Source of the DNA: Chryseobacterium tagetis
GTDB lineage: Bacteria > Bacteroidota > Bacteroidia > Flavobacteriales > Weeksellaceae
Direction: 5' to 3'
DNA: 64,000 bases
NCBI RefSeq assembly: GCF_016735585.2
Contig: NZ_JAERSE020000002.1
Coordinates: 868,001 to 932,000, forward strand
The notes under the pieces were generated by a model. The model was given only the letters and a program-made list of their open reading frames with translations, ran no database searches and was not told the DNA's origin. The translations under genes and the position numbers were made by a program. Of the stretch, positions 1-9,960 are shown one piece after another; the stretch's first letter is position 1; each line of letters starts with the position of its first letter.

Positions 1-699
1 AACCTGAATTTGATTTAAATTAGAAAACATAACCAGATTTCGATGATAAAATTTCGCGGCTTCATCTGCTCCTTCAGATTTTCCTTTTGATGAAACATAC
101 GTAAGAATATCTGCATTGATGTTGATTAAACTTTCCAGATACTTTGGCTGATTATTAAGTTTAAATAATTGCTGAAACGGAATTCCCGTTTCCGGATTTA
201 TTTTCTCATTTTCTTCGATCAGATTCCAATAATCTCCAGTCGTTTTTTTGTCTACTTTTTGGGGAACAAGCCTTTCAACTCTATAATTGTAGCTTTCTTT
301 ATAATCTATTCCGTAAATTTTTTTTGTTCCGCTTAATCTTCCTACTTCATAGGCGAGAAGTTCCCTTTCATCAGGATTCTTAAACTTTGTATCCGGATTT
401 TTTACATAATTAAGATAATCGATGTTGCGTACACTGTCGTTCTTCGGAAGATCTTCAATAATGATAATAGTAGGCTTGAATTTTGCCAGCATTTTGGCCA
501 GTTTTTTTACTTCATTCTGATTGTTGAGATTATGCTCATCAAATTCAGTACTCGTTGCATCTGAGGTTTCTCCCATATGAAAAGTGGCCACATTCAACAC
601 GGGAACAGCATTATCAAACTTATCTTTAAATTCAAACTTTTGTGCTGTCAGTGAAAGTGAAAAAAAGGACAGGATAATAATTGAGGTAAGTATTTTCAT
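1..699 (-). CDS. DUF5694-like secreted protein, C-terminus cut by window edge
   Basis: The reading frame opens with ATG at 699 and stays open to base 1, so only the first 233 residues are present. It starts with a signal peptide (MKILTSIIILSFFSLSLTAQ) and continues with NVATFHMGET and TIIIIEDLP, matching the motifs of the gene just upstream (711-1550), of which it is clearly a paralog. The two genes are 11 bp apart and probably co-transcribed. By family it resembles DUF5694 proteins, which look related to the TraB/GumN/EreA-type fold; function is not known. The family call rests on motif recall and the tandem similarity. Confidence 0.75.
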   Translation of the reverse strand, partial: MKILTSIIILSFFSLSLTAQKFEFKDKFDNAVPVLNVATFHMGETSDATSTEFDEHNLNNQNEVKKLAKMLAKFKPTIIIIEDLPKNDSVRNIDYLNYVKNPDTKFKNPDERELLAYEVGRLSGTKKIYGIDYKESYNYRVERLVPQKVDKKTTGDYWNLIEENEKINPETGIPFQQLFKLNNQPKYLESLININADILTYVSSKGKSEGADEAAKFYHRNLVMFSNLNQIQV

Positions 700-710
700 G
701 ATTGTTTTAG

Positions 711-1550
711 TTACTTTAATGAATCAAATTCTATATAATCAAATTCCGGTGATGAGGTAAAGAGCTGTCTTAAAACAGAAGCATGGCCATTTCCAACTAT
801 CACCAGGATGCGGTCTTCGGAATTATGAGGAATATTCTGAATATTTCTGAACATTCTAAGATTTCTATTGTACCAGTATAAAGCCAGCATATCAGCTCCG
901 TCGTGCTCTCTCAGTTTAAAATCTCCGGTCAGATAAGCACCATATTCGTATTGGTGGTATTCTTTACTGTTCATAAATTTGAAAAGATCAAGCAATGATT
1001 TGAAGTTTTTAGGTTCAGAACTTTTAAAAAAAGCATTGTATTGCTTTGAAATCGTATCATCACTTAAAAAATCATAATCTGCACTTATATTCTGAAAATA
1101 CAAGGAGTCTTTCTTTCCGAATTTTTCACGCAGATCATCCAGAATAGAATTGGCATCAATACTGTATAATTCATTTAGATTCAATTCCTTCGCCGTACGC
1201 ATGGCAATCTGATACCTTTCATCTCTTTGTTTTGTGTGTTTACCTTCTTTGTACTCTTTTAATTTTTGGTTGGCATTCCAGTTTGGCCATGCTTCAATGG
1301 CGATTTTCGTAGGGTTGAATTTTTTGATATAATTAATAAGTTCCGTTACTTCTTTTGAAGTTTTGGGTGACAGAACATCGATTTGATCACCTTTCTCTGT
1401 TTTGTGCGCATCAAGATTTGGATAATCAAAATGAAAAGAACCTACAACAAGAACTTTCGTTTTGGGATCCGGAAAATATTCTGATGGTTTTTTCTGAGCC
1501 GAAACTAATGCGGATAAACAAATTAGAACGGTATATAATAATGTTTTCAT
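711..1550 (-). CDS. DUF5694-like secreted protein
   Basis: A 279-residue protein with a signal peptide (residues 1-18, ending SAQ), so exported to the periplasm or surface. Motifs seen are VLVVGSFHFDYPN near residue 33, KIAIEAWPNW near 82 and LVIVGNGHASVLRQLF near the C-terminus. The early G-x-FH, the central E and the late GxGH are the arrangement seen in DUF5694 and in the wider TraB/EreA-like group. A metal-dependent hydrolase-like activity is only an inference. It is the upstream member of a tandem pair with the partial gene ending at base 1. Confidence 0.75.
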   Translation of the reverse strand: MKTLLYTVLICLSALVSAQKKPSEYFPDPKTKVLVVGSFHFDYPNLDAHKTEKGDQIDVLSPKTSKEVTELINYIKKFNPTKIAIEAWPNWNANQKLKEYKEGKHTKQRDERYQIAMRTAKELNLNELYSIDANSILDDLREKFGKKDSLYFQNISADYDFLSDDTISKQYNAFFKSSEPKNFKSLLDLFKFMNSKEYHQYEYGAYLTGDFKLREHDGADMLALYWYNRNLRMFRNIQNIPHNSEDRILVIVGNGHASVLRQLFTSSPEFDYIEFDSLK

Positions 1551-1697
1551 GGAGTAATTTTTTTGACAAATTTATAGGCTCGGAGAATGAGATAAAATAT
1601 TGTTTCGATCAATACAGAATGAATTAGGATGAAACAATTTTCATCGGATAAAAAGAATCGTTTGTCGAAAAATAAGAATTGAATTTGTAAGAAAATA

Positions 1698-1705
1698 TAT
1701 TTTTG
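1698..1705 (+). promoter_or_regulatory. Candidate -7 box TATTTTTG upstream of the LytS-like kinase
   Basis: TATTTTTG fits the Bacteroidota TAnnTTTG consensus. A TTG lies 16 bases upstream (1679-1681). The box ends only 4 bases before the ATG at 1710, so if used, transcription would start at or just inside the start codon. That closeness makes it uncertain. Confidence 0.4.
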
Positions 1706-1709
1706 TTGT

Positions 1710-2720
1710 ATGAAAATAAACAAGCTTTTTTATCTCCACCTTTTCTTTTGGACGATCTATCTTACCGGATCGGTTGTTCTTCCGTATTTAGCTTTCGACA
1801 GTAAAAATAATATCTTTAATGTTACATTCTTTTTCACGAGTATTATCTGCTTTTATGTCAATTACTTTATAGTTGTTCCCAGATTTTTTGAAGGAAGTAA
1901 AATTTATAAATCTGTCATTGTTTTCTTTCTCAGTGCATGTTGTTTTGTCGGGGTGCGTTATGGGGTAGAAGAATGGTTTTTGCCACTTTTTTTCGGAATC
2001 AGGAATTATTCGGAGGAAACGCCGTTTATGTTTTATTTCTTTGATAATATTTTTTACAGCAGTACTACTATTTTTATCAGTACAACCTTTTGGTTTCTAA
2101 AATACTCGATTAATAGCGAACAGGAAAAAACAGCTTTGATGGAAGCAAAGAAAAATGCAGAATTACAGGCTTTAAAAACTCAAATTAATCCGCATTTTAT
2201 TTTTAATTCTTTAAATAATATCTATTCTTTAGTCTATCAAAAATCGGATAAGGCATTGCCTGCGCTTGAAGAATTGAGCCAGTTATTGAGATACAGTACC
2301 AAAGATCTGGAAAAAGATTTCATCAGTTTAGACAAAGAAATCGGATATATTGATAGCTTGACTGCTCTTGAAAAATTAAGAATCAAAAATCCTGAATTAT
2401 TAGTATTTGAAAAAAATATCAATCATCCCAAGTTGAATATTTCACCGATGATTTTAGTTCCTTTTGTGGAGAATGCTTTTAAACATGGAGATTTCCGTGA
2501 TAAAGGTTTTCAAATGAAAGTTTCGGATGAGCAGCAGATCCTTCATTTTTATCTTTTAAATTATAAAAAAGAAAGAATGAAAGATTCGGTTTCAGGAATT
2601 GGAATTGAAAATGTAAAAAAGAGGCTGGAAATTCTTTATCCCAAAAAGTATGAGCTGAACATAAAAGATTCAGAAACGGAATTTGTCGTAGATTTAAAGA
2701 TTGATTTACGAAATGAATAA
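1710..2720 (+). CDS. LytS/YehU-type sensor histidine kinase
   Basis: A 336-residue inner-membrane sensor kinase. Four hydrophobic segments (about residues 5-28, 38-60, 67-86, 105-130) are followed by a coiled linker and the His_kinase domain. The phospho-acceptor motif is QINPHFIFNSLNNI with His162, followed by the N-box PFVENAFKHG (Asn255) and a G-box GIGIENVKKRL. No separate periplasmic sensor domain is visible, so sensing is probably through the membrane segments. Its stop overlaps the start of the LytTR regulator by 8 bp, so the two form one operon and a cognate pair. The signal is unknown. Confidence 0.92.
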   Translation: MKINKLFYLHLFFWTIYLTGSVVLPYLAFDSKNNIFNVTFFFTSIICFYVNYFIVVPRFFEGSKIYKSVIVFFLSACCFVGVRYGVEEWFLPLFFGIRNYSEETPFMFYFFDNIFYSSTTIFISTTFWFLKYSINSEQEKTALMEAKKNAELQALKTQINPHFIFNSLNNIYSLVYQKSDKALPALEELSQLLRYSTKDLEKDFISLDKEIGYIDSLTALEKLRIKNPELLVFEKNINHPKLNISPMILVPFVENAFKHGDFRDKGFQMKVSDEQQILHFYLLNYKKERMKDSVSGIGIENVKKRLEILYPKKYELNIKDSETEFVVDLKIDLRNE

Positions 2721-3399
2721 AATTAAATGTATTGTGGTAGATGACGAACCGTTGGCAATTTCGCTTTTGGAAAGTTATATCCGGAAAGTTCCTTTTCTTG
2801 AACTGGTTTTCTCTGCCGAAAACCCGATCGAAGCCTTAGAATTTATTCAGAATCACGAAGCTGATCTTGTTTTTCTTGATATTCAGATGCCTGAACTGAC
2901 AGGAATCAATTTCATGAAAATTTTAGGTGACAAACTGAAATATGTTTTGACAACGGCTTACTCCGAATATGCTTTGGAAGGGTATGAACATAATATCGTC
3001 GATTATCTTTTAAAACCGATTTCCTTTGAGCGTTTTTATAAAAGTGCTTTAAAAGCTCAGGAACGTTTTGTTTTCAATGAAAATAAGGAAGATGCTCATT
3101 TCTTTGTAAAGTCTTCAGGACAGCAGCACAGAATCAATTTTGAAAGTATTCTGTATGTGGAAAGCATCAAAGATTATGTAAATATCCGCACTTCGGAGCA
3201 GGAATATATTGTTTTGGATACTTTGAAATCGATGGAACAGCAACTTCCTGATCATTCTTTTGTGAGAATACATAAGTCATTTATTATTAATTTAAATCAG
3301 ATTAAAAACTTAGGAAGCAAAAAAGTAACTCTGATTTCTGAGCATGAAATTCCGATAGGAGAGAGTTTCAGAATGAATCTTCTGACCAGAATAAAATGA
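2713..3399 (+). CDS. LytTR-family response regulator
   Basis: A 228-residue regulator using the ATG at 2713; an in-frame TTG at 2701 would add only four residues, and the ATG gives the standard N-terminus MNKIKCIVVDDEP. The receiver domain has acidic residues Asp10/Asp11, the phosphorylated Asp56 (VFLDIQMPEL) and the DYLLKP lysine near 105. The C-terminal LytTR DNA-binding domain covers about residues 130-228. It overlaps its kinase gene by 8 bp (translational coupling). Target genes cannot be told from the sequence. Confidence 0.92.
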   Translation: MNKIKCIVVDDEPLAISLLESYIRKVPFLELVFSAENPIEALEFIQNHEADLVFLDIQMPELTGINFMKILGDKLKYVLTTAYSEYALEGYEHNIVDYLLKPISFERFYKSALKAQERFVFNENKEDAHFFVKSSGQQHRINFESILYVESIKDYVNIRTSEQEYIVLDTLKSMEQQLPDHSFVRIHKSFIINLNQIKNLGSKKVTLISEHEIPIGESFRMNLLTRIK

Positions 3400-3428
3400 A
3401 AAAGCAACTTCAATTTGAAGTTGCTTTT
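3400..3428. terminator. Bidirectional hairpin terminator
   Basis: A 13-bp perfect stem (AAAAGCAACTTCA / TGAAGTTGCTTTT) with a 3-base loop begins right after the LytTR stop and is followed by a T run. The A run on the other side would serve the convergent aconitase gene ending at 3454. Confidence 0.88.
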
Positions 3429-3453
3429 TTCTATGATTAATTCAATCTAACAA

Positions 3454-5724
3454 TTAATTTTTCTCTTGTTGTTTGATCAGATTCAAAGCAGAACCTGCTT
3501 TAAACCACTCAATCTGCTGATCATTATAGGTATGGTTTGCCAGGATAATGTCTTTTGATCCGTCTTTATGAACGAATTCTAAAGTTAATTGCTTTCCTGG
3601 AGCAAACTGATCAAGATCTAAGAAGTTTACCGTGTCATCTTCTAAGATTTTATCATAATCAGCCTCGTTTGCGAATGTAATTCCTAACATCCCTTGTTTT
3701 TTAAGGTTCGTTTCGTGAATTCTCGCAAATGATTTTACCAGTACTGCTTTTACACCAAGGTGTCTTGGTTCCATTGCAGCGTGTTCCCTTGAAGAGCCTT
3801 CCCCATAGTTTTGGTCTCCAACAACGATCGTAGGAACGCCGGCAGCCTTGTAAGCTCTCTGTACAGCAGGAACTTCTCCGTATTCTCCCGTTAATTCATT
3901 TTTAACGTTATTGGTTTCCATGTTGTAAGCATTTACAGCTCCAATCAACATATTGTTTGAAATATTATCAAGGTGACCTCTGTATTTCAACCAAGGTCCT
4001 GCCATAGAAATGTGGTCGGTTGTACATTTTCCGAAAGCTTTAATTAAAACTTTAGCTCCGGTAATATTTTTACCATCCCAAGCAGGGAATTCTTCCAACA
4101 GTTGAAGTCTGTCTGAAGTTGGACTTACATTTACCACAACACTAGAACCGTCTTCAGATGGAGCCTGATATCCGTTGTCATCTACTGCGAATCCTTTTTC
4201 CGGTAATTCGAAACCTTTTGGCTCGTTTAATTTTATTTGTTCCCCAGATTCATTGGTTAGTGTATCTGTGATAGGGTTGAAATCTAATCTTCCTGAAATA
4301 GCGATTGCCGCTACCATTTCCGGTGAAGCTACGAAAGCGTGTGTATTGGGGTTACCATCTGCTCTTTTCGCGAAGTTTCTGTTGAAAGAATGAATAATTG
4401 AGTTTTTCTCTCCTTTTTCAGCACCTTCTCTGTCCCATTGTCCGATACAAGGCCCGCAAGCATTGGTAAAGATTCTTGCATTTTCAAATTTTCTGAAAGA
4501 ATTCAGGAATCCGTCTCTTTCTGCTGTGAATTTCACCTGCTCAGAACCTGGATTGATTCCTAAGATCGCTTTTGGTTTTACGCCTTTTGCCACGGCATCT
4601 TCAACGATAGAAGCTGCTCTTGATAAATCTTCATAAGAAGAGTTGGTACAAGAACCAATCAATGCCCATTCTACTTCCAAAGGCCATCCGTTGGCTTCTG
4701 ATTTAGCTCTGAATTCAGAAACAGGAGTTGCCAAATCCGGAGTGAAAGGTCCGTTAAGGTGAGGAGCTAGTTCAGATAGGTTTATTTCAATTAATTGATC
4801 AAAATATTGTTCAGGGTTTGCATATACTTCAGCATCTCCTGTTAAGTGTTCCGCAATTGTATCAGCAGCATCTACGATATCCTGTCTTCCAGTTGCGGCT
4901 AAATATCTTCTCATAGAATCATCATATCCGAAAGTGGAAGTTGTCGCTCCAATTTCAGCACCCATGTTACAGATAGTCCCTTTACCGGTTGCTGAAAGAG
5001 ATTGTGCTCCCTCTCCGAAGTATTCTACGATGCATCCTGTTCCTCCTTTTACAGTAAGGATTCCTGCTACTTTTAAGATAACGTCTTTTGCAGAAGTCCA
5101 TCCGTTCATTTTACCGGTTAATTTTACACCGATCAATTTTGGCATTTTAAGCTCCCAAGCCATTCCTGCCATAACATCCACTGCATCAGCTCCACCTACA
5201 CCAATTGCTACCATTCCTAATCCTCCTGCATTTACCGTGTGAGAGTCTGTACCGATCATCATCCCTCCAGGGAAAGCATAATTCTCTAATACAACCTGGT
5301 GAATAATCCCAGCTCCCGGTTTCCAGAAACCAATACCATATTTATCACAAACTGAACCCAAGAAGTTGAAAACTTCTGAGTTTTTATTAAGACCTTCCTG
5401 TAAATCTGCCTGTGCACCCACTCTTGCCTGAATCAGGTGATCGGCGTGAGCTGTTGAAGGAACAGCAACCTTAGTTTTTCCGGCCTGCATAAACTGTAAA
5501 AGTGCCATTTGTGCGGTGGCATCCTGCATAGCTACTCTGTCTGGTGCAAAATCCACATAAGAGTTTCCTCTTTCATGGGCTTGTGTAGCATTTCCTTCCC
5601 AAAGGTGGGTGTAAAGAATTTTTTCTGAAAGGGTAAGAGGTTTTCCCACGATTTGTCTTGCCGCAGCAATTCTTTCTGGATAACGTTCGTACACTTTTTT
5701 GATCATATCAATATCAAAAGTCAT
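3454..5724 (-). CDS. acn: Aconitate hydratase (AcnA / mitochondrial-like class)
   Basis: A 756-residue aconitase, interconverting citrate and isocitrate in the TCA cycle. The three [4Fe-4S] ligands are Cys359 ([11 protein letters not shown]) and Cys423/Cys426 ([10 protein letters not shown]). Other family motifs include MMIGTDSHT near 156 and [11 protein letters not shown] in the swivel domain. Length fits the mitochondrial-type single-chain aconitases of Bacteroidota, which are shorter than E. coli AcnA. It lies downstream of a second aconitase, acnB, on the same strand, but a terminator separates them, so it likely has its own promoter in 5725-5950. Confidence 0.95.
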   Translation of the reverse strand: MTFDIDMIKKVYERYPERIAAARQIVGKPLTLSEKILYTHLWEGNATQAHERGNSYVDFAPDRVAMQDATAQMALLQFMQAGKTKVAVPSTAHADHLIQARVGAQADLQEGLNKNSEVFNFLGSVCDKYGIGFWKPGAGIIHQVVLENYAFPGGMMIGTDSHTVNAGGLGMVAIGVGGADAVDVMAGMAWELKMPKLIGVKLTGKMNGWTSAKDVILKVAGILTVKGGTGCIVEYFGEGAQSLSATGKGTICNMGAEIGATTSTFGYDDSMRRYLAATGRQDIVDAADTIAEHLTGDAEVYANPEQYFDQLIEINLSELAPHLNGPFTPDLATPVSEFRAKSEANGWPLEVEWALIGSCTNSSYEDLSRAASIVEDAVAKGVKPKAILGINPGSEQVKFTAERDGFLNSFRKFENARIFTNACGPCIGQWDREGAEKGEKNSIIHSFNRNFAKRADGNPNTHAFVASPEMVAAIAISGRLDFNPITDTLTNESGEQIKLNEPKGFELPEKGFAVDDNGYQAPSEDGSSVVVNVSPTSDRLQLLEEFPAWDGKNITGAKVLIKAFGKCTTDHISMAGPWLKYRGHLDNISNNMLIGAVNAYNMETNNVKNELTGEYGEVPAVQRAYKAAGVPTIVVGDQNYGEGSSREHAAMEPRHLGVKAVLVKSFARIHETNLKKQGMLGITFANEADYDKILEDDTVNFLDLDQFAPGKQLTLEFVHKDGSKDIILANHTYNDQQIEWFKAGSALNLIKQQEKN

Positions 5725-6027
5725 ATCTAATTTAGTTTTTGTTCTTTTTTAATAGGTTTTTCCGCGATTTTAGACGGAAAATTTCATCTCATACAATCCA
5801 TCAAAATCTATTCCTACGGTTGGTATAATGGATAAATATGATAAATGATTAAAATATTTTATGACTATGAAGTTAAGGAAAAAATGATTTTTTTGACGTT
5901 GATATAGGGTAAAATAATTCTTATTGGTCTTAAATAGAACAGTTCTAAACAAAAAAATGGAAGACTTCAAAAAAGAAATCTTCCATTTACTTATTTTAAA
6001 ATAGCCTTTCGACTATATTTTAATTTA
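5725..6027. other. Intergenic region between the two aconitase genes
   Basis: These 303 bp hold the acnB terminator (5951-5990) at one end and the leader of the downstream aconitase at the other. A short open frame at 5770-5970 on the minus strand has no coding signature and covers the terminator, so I do not call it. No clean TAnnTTTG box for the downstream aconitase was found. Confidence 0.6.
5951..5990 (-). terminator. Rho-independent terminator of acnB
   Basis: The arms AAATGGAAGA (5955-5964) and TCTTCCATTT (5979-5988) form a 10-bp stem. Read on the minus strand it is followed by a run of T. It starts about 40 bases after the acnB stop and separates acnB from the downstream aconitase. 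Confidence 0.85.
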
Positions 6028-8808
6028 TTAATGACCAACTGCCACCAATTCTTTGATAGGAGGAACGAAAGTAGTTAAATCAATACCTTCTACGGCAGCT
6101 TTGTATTCATCAATATTAGGAATTCTTCCAATGATTGCAGATAAAACAACAACCGGAGTAGAAGCCAATAGAGATTCTCCTTTTTTACGTTCAGAATCTT
6201 CTACCACTCTTCCCTGGAATAGACGAGTAGAGGTTGCTAAAACAGTATCTCCTTTTTCAGCTTTTTCCTGATTACCCATACAAAGGTTACATCCAGGACG
6301 CTCAAGATACATCATATTTTCATACTGAGTACGAGCTTCGCCTTTTGGAGCGTTATCGTTAAATTCAAAACCTGAATATTTCTCTAATAATTCCCAGTCA
6401 CCTTCAGCCTTTAATTCGTCGATGATGTTATAAGTAGGAGCAGCCACCACCAATGGTGCGTTAAATTCTACTTTACCATTTTGTTTTTCAAGATTTCTCA
6501 ACATCTGAGAAACGATTTTTAAATCGCCTTTGTGAACCATACAAGAACCTACGAAACCAAGATCAACTTTTTTCTCACCTCCGTAGTAAGTAAGATCTCT
6601 GATGGTATCGTGAGTATATCTTTTAGAAACGTCATCATTGTTTACATCCGGGTCAGCAATCATAGGTTCAACGATTACATCAAGATCAACAACTACTTCT
6701 GCATAATATTTAGCATTTGCATCAGGAGTTAAAGCTGGTTTGTCACCACACTTGATTTCCTCGATTCTCTTGTTTGCTTTATTAATTAGGCCTTGAAGAA
6801 CCTGATTGTGATTATCCATACCTTTATCAATCATAATCTGGATTCTGCTTTTTGCAATTTCCAATGATTCAATCAAAGTATCATCTTCAGAAATACAGAT
6901 AGAAGCTTTTGCTTTCATCTCTGCAGTCCAGTCTGTGAATGTAAATGCCTGGTCAGCAGGAAGTGTTCCGATGTGAACCTCGATAATTCTTCCCTGGAAT
7001 ACGTTTTCACCGTCAAATTGCTTCAGCATCTGAGCCTGAGTTGCGTGCACTACATCACGGAAATCCATATGCTCTTTCATATCTCCTTTGAAAGTAACTT
7101 TTACAGATTCCGGAATTGGCATTGAAGCTTCACCTGTTGCCAAAGCTAAAGCTACCGTTCCTGAGTCAGCTCCGAAAGCAACTCCTTTTGACATTCTTGT
7201 GTGAGAGTCACCTCCGATGATGATTGCCCATTCGTCAACCGTAATATCATTAAGAACTTTGTGAATAACGTCTGTCATTGCGTGGTATTCACCTTTCGGG
7301 TCACGAGCTGTGATTACTCCGAAATCGTTCATGAATTTCATTAATTTAGGGATGTTAGCCTGAGCTTTTTTATCCCAAACAGAAGCAGTATGACAACCTG
7401 ACTGATAAGCTCCGTCTACAATTGGAGAAATTACCGTTGCAGCCATAGATTCTAATTCCTGAGCAGTCATTAAACCTGTTGTATCCTGAGATCCGACAAT
7501 GTTTACTTCTACACGAACGTCTGAACCTGCGTGCAATAATTTACCTTCAGTAACACCTACTGCATTTCTGTTGAAGATTTTTTCAACAGCAGTCAATCCC
7601 TGTCCTTCTATAGAAATTTCTTTTGAAGGGGCAAAAACTAAAGGAGCATTGATTCCTAACGTTTTAGCAGCAAAAGTTTGGATTTTTTTACCAAATACGA
7701 TAGCATAAGAACCACCTGCTTTGATAAATTCTAATTTTTGAGGAGTAAATGATTTTGAAATGTCTTTCAATTCTTTATCTCCATTATATAATTTCTTTTC
7801 TTTCGTATTGATTGTTAAAACAGTTCCTGTAGCGATAGAATATTTTTCTTCTAAAACAATGTCACCGTTTTCATTACGAACAGGAGCTCCGTTTTCGTCA
7901 ACTTTTTTAACCCAGTTTTGAAGGTCGATTCCGATACCTCCAGTTACGTCAACTGTAGTTAAGAAAATTGGAGAAATACCATTTGTTCCGGCTACGATTG
8001 GAGCGATGTTTACGAAAGGTACATAAGGACTTGCTTGTTTACCTGTCCAAAGAGCTACGTTGTTTACTCCCGACATACGAGAAGAACCAACACCCATTGT
8101 TCCTTTTTCTGCGATTAGCATTACACTTGCATCCGGATGTTGCGCTTGTAGAGCCTTGATTTCTTCCTGAGCTTGAGGAGTAATCATACATTTACCGTGT
8201 AATTCACGGTCAGATCTTGAGTGTGCTTGGTTACCCGGAGAAAGTAAATCTGTAGAAATATCTCCTTCACCAGCGATGAAAGTTACGACTTTGATTTCTT
8301 CAGCAACTTCCGGAAGTTTTGTGAAGAATTCAGCTTTTGCATAGCTTTCAAGAATTTCTTTTGCGATTTCGTTACCGCTATTGTAAGCGTCCTTTAAACG
8401 TTGCGTATCCGCATCATAAAGGAAAACCTGAGTTTTAAGAACTTTTGCCGCTTCGTGAGCGATTGCTGCATCATTCCCTAAAGCTAAATCCAACAATACT
8501 TCGATAGATTTACCTCCTTTCATATGAGATAGCAATTCGAAAGCGAAAGTAGGAGTGATTTCTTCTACTACAGATTCACCAAGAATGATTTCTTTTAAAA
8601 ACTGAGCTTTTACACCTGCAGCACTTGTTGTTCCTGGTAGGGTGTTATAAATGAAAAAATTAAGAGAATCAGCCCTATATTCGTTAGCTGTATCTTTAAT
8701 TTGTGCGATGATCTCGCTTAATAATTCTGCACTGTCAATCGGCTTTGGATGTAGCCCTTGGTTTTTTCTTTCTGCAATTTCTTGGATGTAATCCTGATAC
8801 ATATTCAT
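6028..8808 (-). CDS. acnB: Aconitate hydratase B / 2-methylisocitrate dehydratase
   Basis: A 926-residue AcnB-type enzyme, with the N-terminal HEAT-like and swivel domains typical of this class (the N-terminal part repeats 'EL..H' helices) ahead of the aconitase core. Fe-S cluster cysteines are seen in GFVGSCM and in RPGCNLCMGNQ near the C-terminus. IIGGDSHTRMSKGVAFGADSG is the substrate-binding stretch. It is longer than E. coli AcnB (865). It acts in the TCA cycle and can also serve the methylcitrate route; there are no prp genes nearby to support the second role here. Terminated by the hairpin at 5951-5990. Confidence 0.95.
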   Translation of the reverse strand: MNMYQDYIQEIAERKNQGLHPKPIDSAELLSEIIAQIKDTANEYRADSLNFFIYNTLPGTTSAAGVKAQFLKEIILGESVVEEITPTFAFELLSHMKGGKSIEVLLDLALGNDAAIAHEAAKVLKTQVFLYDADTQRLKDAYNSGNEIAKEILESYAKAEFFTKLPEVAEEIKVVTFIAGEGDISTDLLSPGNQAHSRSDRELHGKCMITPQAQEEIKALQAQHPDASVMLIAEKGTMGVGSSRMSGVNNVALWTGKQASPYVPFVNIAPIVAGTNGISPIFLTTVDVTGGIGIDLQNWVKKVDENGAPVRNENGDIVLEEKYSIATGTVLTINTKEKKLYNGDKELKDISKSFTPQKLEFIKAGGSYAIVFGKKIQTFAAKTLGINAPLVFAPSKEISIEGQGLTAVEKIFNRNAVGVTEGKLLHAGSDVRVEVNIVGSQDTTGLMTAQELESMAATVISPIVDGAYQSGCHTASVWDKKAQANIPKLMKFMNDFGVITARDPKGEYHAMTDVIHKVLNDITVDEWAIIIGGDSHTRMSKGVAFGADSGTVALALATGEASMPIPESVKVTFKGDMKEHMDFRDVVHATQAQMLKQFDGENVFQGRIIEVHIGTLPADQAFTFTDWTAEMKAKASICISEDDTLIESLEIAKSRIQIMIDKGMDNHNQVLQGLINKANKRIEEIKCGDKPALTPDANAKYYAEVVVDLDVIVEPMIADPDVNNDDVSKRYTHDTIRDLTYYGGEKKVDLGFVGSCMVHKGDLKIVSQMLRNLEKQNGKVEFNAPLVVAAPTYNIIDELKAEGDWELLEKYSGFEFNDNAPKGEARTQYENMMYLERPGCNLCMGNQEKAEKGDTVLATSTRLFQGRVVEDSERKKGESLLASTPVVVLSAIIGRIPNIDEYKAAVEGIDLTTFVPPIKELVAVGH

Positions 8809-9157
8809 AATAATAGAAGTCTTTTCAATCTTTATAAATAGATTATAATATAAGTTATAACCTAAATTTCTTTTAAAAGGAGTATTGATATGAAATCAAA
8901 ACCAGCTAAAGAATATGATTTTTATGACATTTTTTGCCAAAAATCATTTCTTTATGATGCTTTTGTAATATCAAACCTAAAAACGTTCCCAAAATTACGA
9001 ATTTTTAATATTTTATTAGAATTAATTTATTTAGATTCTTTATAAATATGTTTTTTAAATAATCTATTATGTTTTGAGTTTCATAGGGTTTTGATGATTT
9101 TTACCCCTTTTCAGTATATTAAAAAAATATATGTATTTTAGTATGACAAAACATATT
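8809..9157. other. Divergent intergenic region acnB / WG-repeat gene
   Basis: About 350 bp of AT-rich DNA. On the minus strand two TAnnTTTG boxes could drive acnB: TAGGTTTG (8979-8972) and TAATTTTG (8997-8990); neither has a good -33 element. A 51-codon frame on the plus strand (8890-9045) after AAGGAG is not called. No RNA gene was recognised. Confidence 0.5.
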
Positions 9158-9919
9158 ATGAAAAATATTTATCAATTCTTGGCGGTGCTACTGTTTAGTG
9201 CTGCTTTTCCCCAGTCTAATCGTGTTGTTTCAGCCCCTGAAAAGCAATTTCCCGGTACCACACAGTTTACCCAGATGAGTTCTAGTCGTCCCGATCTCAT
9301 CTCGTTATATGGAGATATTCCGTTGCTTATTCCTAAAAAACAAAATGGTAAAGTAGGCTATGTCAATCAAAAAGGACAGTTTATCATTCCTGCAGAATTT
9401 TATATCGGTATGTTCTTCGCTGAAGACTGTAACCTCCTTAATTCTACCAATGAAAAAGTAAGAAAATATGGAACAAAGGACTATGCAACGGTGGAAAAGG
9501 CACAGATTGCCTATAGAATAGATGCTTTTGGGAAAAAAGTATATCAATATAAAGATTCCGATTTAGGAAAATGTAAAAATACCTACGTAAAACAAAAATA
9601 TGGAGCCTATAAAGACAAATACCTTTTCGGATTAGGAGATAATAACCTTTATAAAAATTCAAAAGTAACCTTTAAGTTTCAGATTGTTCCGCAATATGAA
9701 ATGTTGTATGTGCTGGAAGGAAATGATCTGGAAAATCCTATGATGGTAGCTGTTGCCAACAATAAATTCGGAGTGATCAATAAAGACAATAAGATCATTA
9801 TTCCTTTTGAATATGAAGATATTAAACTGAATTACAGCTGGAAACTGGGAGGGATGTTTGAGGTTTCAAAAGACGGTAGCAACTATTACTATGTAGACAT
9901 CAGAAACAAAAAATATTGA
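9158..9919 (+). CDS. Secreted WG-repeat protein
   Basis: About 253 residues from the ATG at 9158, chosen because it gives a compact signal peptide (MKNIYQFLAVLLFSAAFPQ); in-frame ATGs at 9131 and 9143 would put extra residues ahead of it. It carries two clear WG-like beta repeats, GKVGYVNQKGQFIIPAEF and NKFGVINKDNKIIIPFEYED, the latter near the C-terminus. WG repeats are found in exported proteins of unknown role in Bacteroidota. The gene ends 41 bp before the TPP riboswitch and is unlikely to be part of the thiamin unit, which has its own promoter. Confidence 0.75.
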   Translation: MKNIYQFLAVLLFSAAFPQSNRVVSAPEKQFPGTTQFTQMSSSRPDLISLYGDIPLLIPKKQNGKVGYVNQKGQFIIPAEFYIGMFFAEDCNLLNSTNEKVRKYGTKDYATVEKAQIAYRIDAFGKKVYQYKDSDLGKCKNTYVKQKYGAYKDKYLFGLGDNNLYKNSKVTFKFQIVPQYEMLYVLEGNDLENPMMVAVANNKFGVINKDNKIIIPFEYEDIKLNYSWKLGGMFEVSKDGSNYYYVDIRNKKY

Positions 9920-9948
9920 AATAAGCATTTCATAAACAGAAAAAACCA

Positions 9949-9956
9949 TACTTTTG
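9949..9956 (+). promoter_or_regulatory. Promoter -7 box TACTTTTG of the thiamin receptor unit
   Basis: TACTTTTG matches TAnnTTTG exactly. A weak -33 element (ATTT, 9927-9930) lies 18 bases upstream. The start expected about 6 bases downstream falls near 9961, precisely at the 5' end of the TPP aptamer's P1 stem, which supports both calls. Confidence 0.75.
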
Positions 9957-9960
9957 CAGT

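Noticed and set aside
5770..5970. 66-codon minus-strand frame between the aconitase genes
   Set aside because: It covers the acnB terminator hairpin and shows no protein-like pattern.
8890..9045. 51-codon plus-strand frame after AAGGAG upstream of the WG-repeat gene
   Set aside because: Composition is that of AT-rich noncoding DNA, no family likeness, and it overlaps the likely acnB promoter region; an open frame of this size is expected by chance.
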